DNA of 11,537 nt, taken from an uncultured Bacteroidota bacterium. GTDB lineage: Bacteria; Bacteroidota; Bacteroidia; Chitinophagales; S012-47. The notes under the pieces were generated by a model, which saw only the letters and a program-made list of their open reading frames with translations, made no database searches and was not told where the DNA came from. Shown piece after piece: positions 5,472 through 11,537 of this stretch. Numbering within the stretch: the first letter of the stretch is position 1; the number at the start of each line of letters is the position of its first letter. Position numbers and translations under genes: made by a program. The stretch covers positions 1 through 11,537 of the forward strand of contig CAJXXO010000055.1 in assembly GCA_913062655.1 (NCBI GenBank), given 5' to 3'.

Positions 5472-6504
5472 ATGGCTCCTTGTGTTCGTAAGTGAGCGCA
5501 AAGTGTATCATGATGACGAGAAAGTGCCAGATTCGTTTCCAGCCTTTCCCTTGCTGTGCCTGCCACACAGGGCCGGCTGTATGCCGTAAGACGGGTACCA
5601 ATTGCAGCGCATCTTCCACTTCATTGGCATAGCGGTGTTGTTGCCGCGCCAGCCATCGATCCAGTGCTTTTTTAAACAAAGGGCCCAGTACCCCAATCCA
5701 AAGCGACACAACTAATAAACTACGGGCAATTACATACAAGCCCGTCTGCCAGGCCCCCTGCCCCTCCTGCAACAACACCAGCGCCACGGCCAGCATGAGT
5801 AACACCAGTGCGTATCGTAACCACGGTCGCTTGTACCAGGGTCGATCCGCTGTTGGCGCCAATCTTGCCTCCGCCACCGGTAGAACCGACCAATCCATTG
5901 TAATCCGCTCCTCCCGTATGGTACGAACCATTCGGGCAGCCAGCCATCCGATCACCAAACCGCTTAGCACGTACAAGCCAACATATCCGCTAATCAACCC
6001 CAGACTCAGCGACAGGCCTTCCGTAGATACGCCCAACTGACGGCCGGCATAATGAAACAACGCATCAATTGCTTCCCATAATGACGTACCATAAATCACG
6101 GTGAGGGTGAATAGTTTTTGCAAGGAGGACTCAAGCATAGCAAGTGTGCCTAAGGCCATGGCACCTAGGGTGAGCCGGCTGGTCAGACCGAAGACTACAG
6201 CCCCAATAAAGCCTTGAAAACTTACGGCTACATAGGCCATAACCGGAGAATGGGGACTCACGGCAGCCTTAACGATCAATACAATGAGGGTAGCGCGCAG
6301 TATAGCACGAAAGGGTCGTTCGCTGTAAGAGGCGATAAGGGTGATGAGGATCACGGCAATACCCCCTACGGATAGCGCTGTAAAGGGCAGGGAAAAGGCG
6401 TGCAACACCCCTCCTAATCCGGCCTCAGTGAAAGCCCATAATGCCGTTAGCCGCTGTATAGCATGGCTCGCCTTTGCAGGGGGCAGGTTGCTGGAAACGT
6501 CCAT
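5470..6504 (-). CDS. Multi-pass inner membrane protein of unknown function
   Basis: The protein has 344 residues from the ATG at 6504 (MDVSSNLPPAKASHAIQRL). A longer reading from a TTG at 6531 would begin inside the neighbour's terminator hairpin and is disfavoured. It is strongly hydrophobic: an N-terminal half of about five or six helices, small-residue-rich (GLGGVLHAF, ALSVGGIAVILITLIA, FQGFIGAVVFGL, LGAMALGTLAML), then a helix pair (GLISGYVGLYVLSGLVIGWLA) followed by a charged cytoplasmic-like loop (MVRTIREERITMDW), then two more helices and a basic C-terminus. The motif VKAAVSPHSP between helices looks like a conserved loop. I recognise it only as a type of conserved hypothetical membrane protein found in Bacteroidota and cannot assign a function; a transporter is possible but unsupported. 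The peptidase gene ends 57 bases upstream on the same strand, with a strong terminator in the gap. Confidence 0.75.
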   Translation of the reverse strand: MDVSSNLPPAKASHAIQRLTALWAFTEAGLGGVLHAFSLPFTALSVGGIAVILITLIASYSERPFRAILRATLIVLIVKAAVSPHSPVMAYVAVSFQGFIGAVVFGLTSRLTLGAMALGTLAMLESSLQKLFTLTVIYGTSLWEAIDALFHYAGRQLGVSTEGLSLSLGLISGYVGLYVLSGLVIGWLAARMVRTIREERITMDWSVLPVAEARLAPTADRPWYKRPWLRYALVLLMLAVALVLLQEGQGAWQTGLYVIARSLLVVSLWIGVLGPLFKKALDRWLARQQHRYANEVEDALQLVPVLRHTAGPVWQAQQGKGWKRIWHFLVIMIHFALTYEHKEP

Positions 6505-6510
6505 GGCATG

Positions 6511-6541
6511 AAAATAAAAAGCCCCGGCCAATGGCCGGGGC
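6511..6541 (-). terminator. GC-rich rho-independent terminator of the S9 peptidase gene
   Basis: GCCCCGGCC (6521-6529) pairs perfectly with GGCCGGGGC (6533-6541) around a 3-base loop, and on the minus strand the stem is followed by TTTTTATTTT. It sits 20 bases after the peptidase stop codon and its U tract ends only 6 bases before the start codon of the next minus-strand gene, so it also occupies that gene's leader. Confidence 0.88.
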
Positions 6542-6561
6542 GTCCGCTTTATGATTCTACA

Positions 6562-8595
6562 TTAATCTATGGCAATACCGTAATCCAGCTCTTTTTCCGG
6601 TTTTTCATCTCTGCGGTTATCCTCTTGCAAATAGAAATCGAACCAGCGCATGGTGCGCAGGCAGAAATCCAGGCGGGCTGGATTGTTGCGGTTACCGTGC
6701 CCTTCTTCCGGGTACCAGATTAACCGAACGGCTGCATCACCGTGCATTTTCAACTGTCGATAGAGCTCCAGCGACTGGCTTGGGTGTACCCTGGGGTCCT
6801 CCTTTCCATGCAAAATCAGTGTAGGCGTTTGGTTGTTGTCTACATATTTTACCGGACTGCGGTCGTAGATCAGTTCTACATTCTCATTGGTCCAGATGCC
6901 CCAATGCACATAGTAGTCTTCGTACGGGATATCGGTAGTATTTCGCTTTGATATCTGATTACTAATGCCGACAAACGGACAGGCGGCAGCGAAATATTCA
7001 GAATGCTTGGTGGCGCCCCAGGCGCTGAAGTAGCCTCCATAAGAACCGCCACCAATACCCACACGGTTTTCATCTACCATACCATTTTCAACCAAGTGAT
7101 CGATACCATCCAGAATGTCGGTGAATTCTTCATCTGCTAAGTCGCCAAATCCCAGCTTGGAGAACTCAACCCCTCGTCCGGAACTAGACCGGTAATTGGG
7201 ATAAAACACAAAGTAACCTCTGCCGGCTGCTATTTGTCCTCTGCGGCTATAGTAGGTTTGCCAACCATCACTGATATGCGCTTCAGGCCCACCGTGTACC
7301 TCCACGATCATCGGGTAGGTTTCCCCTTCCTGATAATCGACCGGATAGATCAATACGCCATCAATACGCAGCCCATCACGTGCTTCCCAACTGATGGTTT
7401 CCTGCTTACCCATTTTTTTGTCAGCCAACCAAGGGTTGTGGTTGGTCAAGCGAGCCACCTCTCCCTTTCTGAGGTCGAATAAGAACAACTCCTGGGGATG
7501 AGTAGCCGCATCGGCAATACATGCGGCATAGCGCCCTTCGGCACTTACACCCGAAAAGTGAAGGGGTCCGGCCGGCACAATGGCCTCCGGCTCTTCCTCA
7601 TTTACCTCCATTTCCATCAAGCCTACATAGGTGCTTTCTGAGACCGTATACAACAGCGTTTCGTCATCGCGCCAGGTTACGCTGCTCACATGACCTTCAA
7701 AGTCTTGTGTGTAATTGCGCAAATCTTTGAAGGCTTGATCCTCACCCATAGTGGCAACAAACAGGCTACCCGATACCGGATCATTGATATCTACCCCACA
7801 GATGAAAGCGAGGTGAGACCCGGCTGCACTCCAGCTCATATCGCTCAGTTTGCCCGGTACATCAATCCACAGTTCCTGTGTGCCTTCGTAGGCATTGATC
7901 AGGTATATGTCTTTAAACATGTAGCTGTCGTCTACCAGGTTTTGCGGTGCGATTTGTGCCGCCAGGTGTTGGCCATCCGGGTGCCAGGCAAAGTCAAATA
8001 CCGCCCCTTCCTGGCTTACTTTTACATTCTCTTCTTTTTCCGTGAAATAGACAAAGAGGTCACGCTGGCTTTGTTCTTCTTCAAACACCTCCGCATCAAA
8101 GCCATACTTTTTCATCCAGTCGTTTTGTCCCTGAGACGGTGTGATGGCCATATACGCCACCGCGTCACCCTTTGGGTCCCAGGCATAGGCAATGGGTGAT
8201 TTCGGCAGGTCTACCACCTTGTAGTATGCACCACCATCCAAGTCGATACCGTAGATCTCGGTCTGCTTGTCGTCATCCATGCGTGCCAGGAAGGTGATCG
8301 TTTCACCATTTGGGTGCCATTGCAGGCTGTACAACATTCGATCGCCCACTAAATAGGGCTTCATCGTCTCTTCATCCAGGTCGTACACGTACAAATCGCG
8401 GTAATTGGACCCTTTCCCTTCTTCAAAGGGACGCGGTCGCTGCACCAGGTACGCTATGTGGTCGCCATCGGGCGACAGCTTAGCGTCTACCACACGTTCG
8501 ATTTTAAATAGATCGTGGGCGGTGAATACCTCTTGCGCCACTATAGGGCTAAGCCCCCCAAGTACTATGACTGTTGTCATCAGAAATCGCCACAT
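6562..8595 (-). CDS. Secreted S9 family peptidase (prolyl oligopeptidase/dipeptidyl or acylaminoacyl peptidase type)
   Basis: From the ATG at 8595 the protein has 677 residues and opens with a Sec signal peptide (MWRFLMTTVIVLGGLSPIVA, cleavage near 20/21). An upstream in-frame start at 8712 would add 39 residues before the signal and is rejected; the ATG at 8580 is a weaker alternative. Residues about 25-390 form a beta-propeller of WD/TolB-like blades (repeated D-x-x-W-x-P-x-G elements such as LQWHPNGETITF and FAWHPDGQHLAAQ). Residues about 400-660 are the alpha/beta-hydrolase domain: HGGPEA (His434, oxyanion loop), GGSYGG with nucleophile Ser518, LILHGKEDPRV with Asp600, and YPEEGHG with His633, a complete S9 triad. 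It should cleave short peptides in the periplasm; specificity (proline, acylated or other N-termini) cannot be read. It is divergent from the DUF5916 gene. Confidence 0.92.
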   Translation of the reverse strand: MWRFLMTTVIVLGGLSPIVAQEVFTAHDLFKIERVVDAKLSPDGDHIAYLVQRPRPFEEGKGSNYRDLYVYDLDEETMKPYLVGDRMLYSLQWHPNGETITFLARMDDDKQTEIYGIDLDGGAYYKVVDLPKSPIAYAWDPKGDAVAYMAITPSQGQNDWMKKYGFDAEVFEEEQSQRDLFVYFTEKEENVKVSQEGAVFDFAWHPDGQHLAAQIAPQNLVDDSYMFKDIYLINAYEGTQELWIDVPGKLSDMSWSAAGSHLAFICGVDINDPVSGSLFVATMGEDQAFKDLRNYTQDFEGHVSSVTWRDDETLLYTVSESTYVGLMEMEVNEEEPEAIVPAGPLHFSGVSAEGRYAACIADAATHPQELFLFDLRKGEVARLTNHNPWLADKKMGKQETISWEARDGLRIDGVLIYPVDYQEGETYPMIVEVHGGPEAHISDGWQTYYSRRGQIAAGRGYFVFYPNYRSSSGRGVEFSKLGFGDLADEEFTDILDGIDHLVENGMVDENRVGIGGGSYGGYFSAWGATKHSEYFAAACPFVGISNQISKRNTTDIPYEDYYVHWGIWTNENVELIYDRSPVKYVDNNQTPTLILHGKEDPRVHPSQSLELYRQLKMHGDAAVRLIWYPEEGHGNRNNPARLDFCLRTMRWFDFYLQEDNRRDEKPEKELDYGIAID

Positions 8596-8630
8596 ATGCT
8601 CAGATTTTTGTTTTCGATTGGAATAGCTCT

Positions 8631-8638
8631 CAAAAATA
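8631..8638 (-). promoter_or_regulatory. Candidate -7 element of the S9 peptidase promoter
   Basis: On the minus strand the sequence reads TATTTTTG, an exact match to TAnnTTTG, 35 bases before the peptidase ATG; transcription would start near 8626 and give an A-rich leader of about 30 bases. No TTG is present at the -33 distance, so support is only moderate. Confidence 0.45.
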
Positions 8639-8742
8639 CCAAAATCAACCCGGCTGTCGCAGAAATGACAACGCATTGACCCGAACCTGAGGCCCTTAAC
8701 ATGTATTAACAATAGCCCCCCGAGTACAGGTAGGTAAAGGCC

Positions 8743-8750
8743 TACTTTTG
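8743..8750 (+). promoter_or_regulatory. Candidate -7 element of the DUF5916 gene promoter
   Basis: TACTTTTG is an exact TAnnTTTG match, ending 18 bases before the ATG at 8769, so the transcript would start near 8755 and have a leader of about 14 bases that still contains AAGGAG. The expected -33 position (around 8720) reads CCCCCCGAG, with no TTG, so this promoter may need an activator or be weak. Confidence 0.5.
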
Positions 8751-8758
8751 TAAAAGTA
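8743..8758. promoter_or_regulatory. Perfect 16-bp inverted repeat covering the -7 element and start of transcription: candidate operator
   Basis: TACTTTT-GT-AAAAGTA has mismatch-free 7-bp arms around a 2-base centre. The left arm plus the following G is the -7 element itself, and the right arm covers the predicted transcription start. A protein bound here would compete directly with RNA polymerase. AT-rich symmetry near a TAnnTTTG box can also arise by chance, so the operator role is unproven. Confidence 0.45.
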
Positions 8759-8763
8759 AGGAG
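8758..8763 (+). promoter_or_regulatory. Shine-Dalgarno-like sequence AAGGAG before the DUF5916 gene
   Basis: AAGGAG ends 5 bases before the ATG at 8769, close to ideal spacing, and supports that start. The other starts in the window lack such a sequence, as is common in Bacteroidota, so this one stands out. Confidence 0.55.
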
Positions 8764-8768
8764 AAAGG

Positions 8769-11228
8769 ATGCTACGAGGTATTGGTATGGTGATCGCGCT
8801 GTGGGCCCCTTTGCTGCTCTACAGCCAACAGATTGAGCGGAAACGTCTGCCTGCAGTGGCCATTTCGGCCGAATTGCGGTTGGATGGTGTATTGGACGAA
8901 CCGGAGTGGGCTGAAGCGCCTGTAGCTACACAGTTTACGGAAAATGAACCCACACCATTTGGTGACCCTCTTCAACCTACCACTGTGCGAGTGGTGTACA
9001 ACGACCTTGGCATATACATTGGTGCTGAACTCCACGATACCGCCCCCGATAGCCTACTCATGGAGCTATCGCCACGCGATGAACTGCGCAATACCGACTA
9101 TTTTGGTGTAGTTATCGACCCCTACCTGGACGGTATTAATGGCTTAGGGTTTCAAGTGTCTGCCGCAGGTGTACAGGTAGACTTGAAATACACGATTGAT
9201 GGACAAGACCGCACCTGGGATGCCGTATGGTGGAGCCGGGTGAACCACCACGATAGTGGCTGGACTGTGGAGATGCTGCTGCCCTACCCTGCGCTGCGTT
9301 TTTCTGACAACTCAGGCGATACCTGGGGTATCAATTTTCAGCGGTACATCCGCAGAACCCGCGAGAGCAGCTACTGGAATCCGGTGGACCCCAATATTGA
9401 AGGACTGGTAAACCAATCGGGGCGGTTGGTAGGCATCGAGAATATCAAAGCCCCCCTGCGACTATCATTATTTCCGTATGTATCCAGCTATCTGGACCTG
9501 ATTAACAGGCCGGGCGATGCTACCATTACCAACTCTTACAATGCCGGCCTCGATTTAAAATACGGCATCAATGATGCCTTTACCCTTGATATGACGCTGA
9601 TACCAGATTTTGGTCAGGTTATTTTTGACGATCAGATTCTCAATCTTGGACCCTTTGAAGTGCGCTTCAATGAGAACCGGCAATTTTTCACAGAAGGTAC
9701 CGAGCTGTTTACCAAGGGCAATGTCTTTTATTCCCGAAGGATTGGCGATCAACCGCTCCACTACCATACTGTGGAGGATCAGTTGCTGGAGGGAGAGATC
9801 GTAATCAACAACCCACGAGAGTCACAACTCATCAATGCGACCAAAATCACCGGCCGCAACAGCAATAAGCTGGGCATTGCCTTCTTCAATGCAGTGGAAG
9901 CGGAAACAAATGCTACCATTGAAACCGCCTCTGGTGAGCTCCGTGAAGTGCAAACCAACCCACTGACCAACTACAACATGATCGTACTCGATCAAGCACT
10001 GAAGAACAATTCTTACCTGACTTTTTACAACACTAATGTGCTGCGCAATGGGGATGCCTATGATGCCAATGTCACCGGCACCCAGTTCGAATTTCGGGAT
10101 AAGAATAATGCCTATTATGTGGAAGGCAATTTTACCCTGAGTCAGATTTACGAAGGCAACTGGGAGGATACTGACCTGGGCTACCGGTACAAATTTGAGG
10201 TAGGTAAAAAGCGAGGCAAGTTCCAGTATAGTTACAACTATTACGTAGAGTCAGATCGCTATAATCCTAATGACTTCGGTTTTTTGCGGGCCAACAATGA
10301 GCGTAATTCAAGCCTCACCTTACGGTATAATGAGTTTACCCCCTTTAGCATCTTCAACTTTATGCGCAATACCCTGCGATTCTATTACTCGCAGTTGCAT
10401 ACACCAAATGTGTTTACCAATGCAGGTGCTTCATTTCAGAACGTCACCACCTTCCGCAATTTTTTAACCATCAGCCTGGAGGGTGGCTTACAACCCTGGG
10501 GGGAGGACGATTATTTCGAGCCACGCTCACCCGGGCGTCATTTTTCACGACCGGGCAGCTATTATGTAGGGGGCTTCATTTCACCGGATTATCGAAAAGC
10601 CTTCATTCTCGATGGTCGATTTTACTACACCCACTACGATAAGTATGACTGGGAGAATTTTTACTACCGGCTTTCCCCCCGCTGGCGAGTCAATGATAAG
10701 GTAAGCTTCCGCTATTCCCTGGAATATAATCTGGGTAAAAATGAAGTGGGCTACACCACTACTACGGCAGATGAGATTGTGTTTGGCAGGCGGGAAGTAC
10801 GTACGTGGGAGAATTTTCTTGAAGGTACCATCATCTTCAATCCACTGATGAACATCACCCTGCGGGCCCGGCACTACTGGTCTAAGGCAAGATACCAGGA
10901 GTTTTTCGCCCTGCAGGAAGACGGCAGCACCGGCCCGACCAGCTACGATGGCGAACTCCCCAACGGTACTACAGATCGCGATATCAATTTCAATGCCTGG
11001 ACGATTGATTTGGGGTATACCTGGCAGTTTGCACCCGGCAGCAATATGAGTGTGGTGTGGAAGAACGCCATATTTCAACAGGGTCAATTCCTGCCGCGTA
11101 CTTATGGGGAAAACTGGCGCGTAATGTGGGACAATCCGCAGAGCTACAGCCTCTCTATTCGCTTGATTTATTTTCTCGACTACCTCACCTTACAGAAATC
11201 CAACTTGCCGCGAAATGTTACCGGATGA
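8769..11228 (+). CDS. CBM9-like/DUF5916 outer-membrane-type protein
   Basis: The 819-residue protein begins with a Sec signal peptide (MLRGIGMVIALWAPLLLYSQ, cleavage near 20). Residues about 28-225 form a carbohydrate-binding family 9-like domain: AELRLDGVLDEPEWAEA, then VRVVYNDLGIYIGAELHD, RNTDYFGVVIDPYLDG and WTVEMLLPYPALRF, the standard CBM9_1 landmarks. The rest matches DUF5916, whose hallmark is IPDFGQV followed by LGPFEVRFNENRQFFTEG and YSRRIG, then INATKITGR and a long run of alternating aromatic strands consistent with an outer-membrane barrel. The molecular function of DUF5916 is not established; binding of glycan or peptide at the surface and a barrel-channel role are both conceivable. 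Its length is usual for the family and no frameshift is visible. The stop overlaps the start of the next gene (ATGA), indicating an operon; the upstream gene is divergent. Confidence 0.87.
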   Translation: MLRGIGMVIALWAPLLLYSQQIERKRLPAVAISAELRLDGVLDEPEWAEAPVATQFTENEPTPFGDPLQPTTVRVVYNDLGIYIGAELHDTAPDSLLMELSPRDELRNTDYFGVVIDPYLDGINGLGFQVSAAGVQVDLKYTIDGQDRTWDAVWWSRVNHHDSGWTVEMLLPYPALRFSDNSGDTWGINFQRYIRRTRESSYWNPVDPNIEGLVNQSGRLVGIENIKAPLRLSLFPYVSSYLDLINRPGDATITNSYNAGLDLKYGINDAFTLDMTLIPDFGQVIFDDQILNLGPFEVRFNENRQFFTEGTELFTKGNVFYSRRIGDQPLHYHTVEDQLLEGEIVINNPRESQLINATKITGRNSNKLGIAFFNAVEAETNATIETASGELREVQTNPLTNYNMIVLDQALKNNSYLTFYNTNVLRNGDAYDANVTGTQFEFRDKNNAYYVEGNFTLSQIYEGNWEDTDLGYRYKFEVGKKRGKFQYSYNYYVESDRYNPNDFGFLRANNERNSSLTLRYNEFTPFSIFNFMRNTLRFYYSQLHTPNVFTNAGASFQNVTTFRNFLTISLEGGLQPWGEDDYFEPRSPGRHFSRPGSYYVGGFISPDYRKAFILDGRFYYTHYDKYDWENFYYRLSPRWRVNDKVSFRYSLEYNLGKNEVGYTTTTADEIVFGRREVRTWENFLEGTIIFNPLMNITLRARHYWSKARYQEFFALQEDGSTGPTSYDGELPNGTTDRDINFNAWTIDLGYTWQFAPGSNMSVVWKNAIFQQGQFLPRTYGENWRVMWDNPQSYSLSIRLIYFLDYLTLQKSNLPRNVTG

Positions 11229-11537
11229 GTCGGCCTTTTACACGCATATTGATTACAGGTGGAAGTGGCTTTTTGGGGCAATTCCTGCTTGAAGCGGCAC
11301 CTGCTGGTGCCGAAATGCTGTCGCTTTACCACACCCGGGCCCTACCCGCGATGCCCATCAAGCAGATGAACCTAAACCTTGCAGACGAGGAGGCACTGCA
11401 TACCCTGCTGGACGAATACCAGCCGGACCTGGTAATACATGCTGCAGCCCTATCGGATGTGCATGCATGCGAGGCAAACCCGGAGCAATCCCACCGGGTA
11501 AATGTATTGGCTACGCGACACCTGGCCATAGCCTGTC
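11225..11537 (+). CDS. NAD(P)-dependent SDR sugar-nucleotide epimerase/reductase (dTDP-4-dehydrorhamnose reductase-like), 3' partial
   Basis: The ATG at 11225 overlaps the preceding stop TGA (11226-11228), and 104 residues are visible before the window ends. Residues 8-18 (ILITGGSGFLG) give the extended-SDR nucleotide-binding motif GxxGxxG at Gly12, Gly15 and Gly18. LVIHAAALSDVHACE (69 onwards, HAAA at 72-75) and RVNVLATRHLA (91 onwards) are the next two conserved strands and helices. The pattern DLVIHAAALSDVxxCExxP is most like RmlD-type dTDP-4-dehydrorhamnose reductases and related epimerases, but the catalytic YxxxK is beyond the window, so the precise substrate remains open. The overlap with the DUF5916 gene suggests translational coupling. 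The gene opens in the overlap without its own leader. Confidence 0.82.
   Translation, partial: MSRPFTRILITGGSGFLGQFLLEAAPAGAEMLSLYHTRALPAMPIKQMNLNLADEEALHTLLDEYQPDLVIHAAALSDVHACEANPEQSHRVNVLATRHLAIAC

Noticed and set aside
5213..5566. A 117-codon minus-strand frame spanning the convergent terminator region
   Set aside because: It crosses the bidirectional hairpin and overlaps two well-supported genes, and its product is Arg/Ser-rich with no fold signal.
6505..6531. N-terminal extension of the membrane protein to a TTG at 6531
   Set aside because: The TTG sits within the terminator hairpin of the preceding gene; the ATG at 6504 is the first credible start after the U tract.
7690..8199. A 169-codon plus-strand reading frame inside the S9 peptidase gene
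   Set aside because: It is antisense to the beta-propeller coding region, which has an uninterrupted family match; its translation is Cys/Phe/His-rich with no recognisable domain or start signal.
8596..8712. N-terminal extension of the S9 peptidase to a start at 8712
   Set aside because: It adds 39 Cys/His-containing residues ahead of a clear Sec signal and would run across the candidate peptidase promoter at 8631-8638.
8697..8712. Palindrome-like TTAACATGTATTAA in the divergent intergenic region
   Set aside because: Two internal positions do not pair and the outer TTAA arms are trivial, so it is not distinguishable from chance.
10581..11087. A 168-codon minus-strand reading frame inside the DUF5916 gene
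   Set aside because: It lies entirely antisense to the recognised barrel-type coding region and shows no domain, signal peptide or promoter of its own.

Overview
The window looks like a chromosomal segment of a Bacteroidota bacterium, probably a free-living aerobic member such as a Saprospiria or Cytophagales relative; the rank below phylum is a guess. The evidence is a C-terminal type IX secretion sorting domain on the first gene, candidate promoters of the Bacteroidota form TAnnTTTG, start sites mostly without Shine-Dalgarno sequences, and several protein families typical of the phylum (DUF5916, lipocalin-like lipoproteins, secreted S9 peptidases). All genes look intact except the two cut by the window ends. 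No RNA gene, CRISPR array, insertion sequence or prophage was seen, and no gene-free stretch exceeds 300 bases (the longest are 1547-1742 and 8596-8768).

Layout. (1) 2-1066, plus: the C-terminal part of a secreted GH31 glycosidase. (2) 1115-1546, minus: a small lipocalin-like lipoprotein, with its terminator at 1065-1090 butting against the end of the GH31 gene. (3) 1743-5418, plus: a compact four-gene operon made of a Tat-exported sulfite-oxidase-family molybdoenzyme, a membrane-anchored mono-haem cytochrome c, a double-rhodanese lipoprotein and an integral-membrane fatty acid hydroxylase/sterol desaturase-family protein. It starts at a good promoter overlapped by a perfect 16-bp inverted repeat and ends at a strong hairpin. 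(4) 5470-6504, minus: a multi-pass membrane protein of unknown function. (5) 6562-8595, minus: a secreted S9 prolyl-oligopeptidase-family peptidase, followed by a very GC-rich terminator. (6) 8769-11228, plus: a large CBM9-like/DUF5916 protein, transcribed divergently from the peptidase. (7) 11225-end, plus: the start of an SDR sugar-nucleotide reductase/epimerase, overlapping the previous stop codon in an ATGA.

How the genes may work together. The operon at 1743-5418 reads as a cell-envelope sulfite oxidation module. The molybdoenzyme would oxidise sulfite to sulfate outside the inner membrane and pass electrons to the anchored cytochrome and on to the respiratory chain. The rhodanese lipoprotein could generate or process sulfite through thiosulfate or other sulfane sulfur. 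The fourth gene, a di-iron lipid hydroxylase-like protein, does not fit a textbook sulfite pathway and is the most intriguing part; a link to sulfonolipids or to lipid protection is speculation. Two perfect inverted repeats of identical 7-2-7 geometry overlap core promoter elements at 1699-1714 and 8743-8758 and are candidate operators, although no regulator gene lies in the window.
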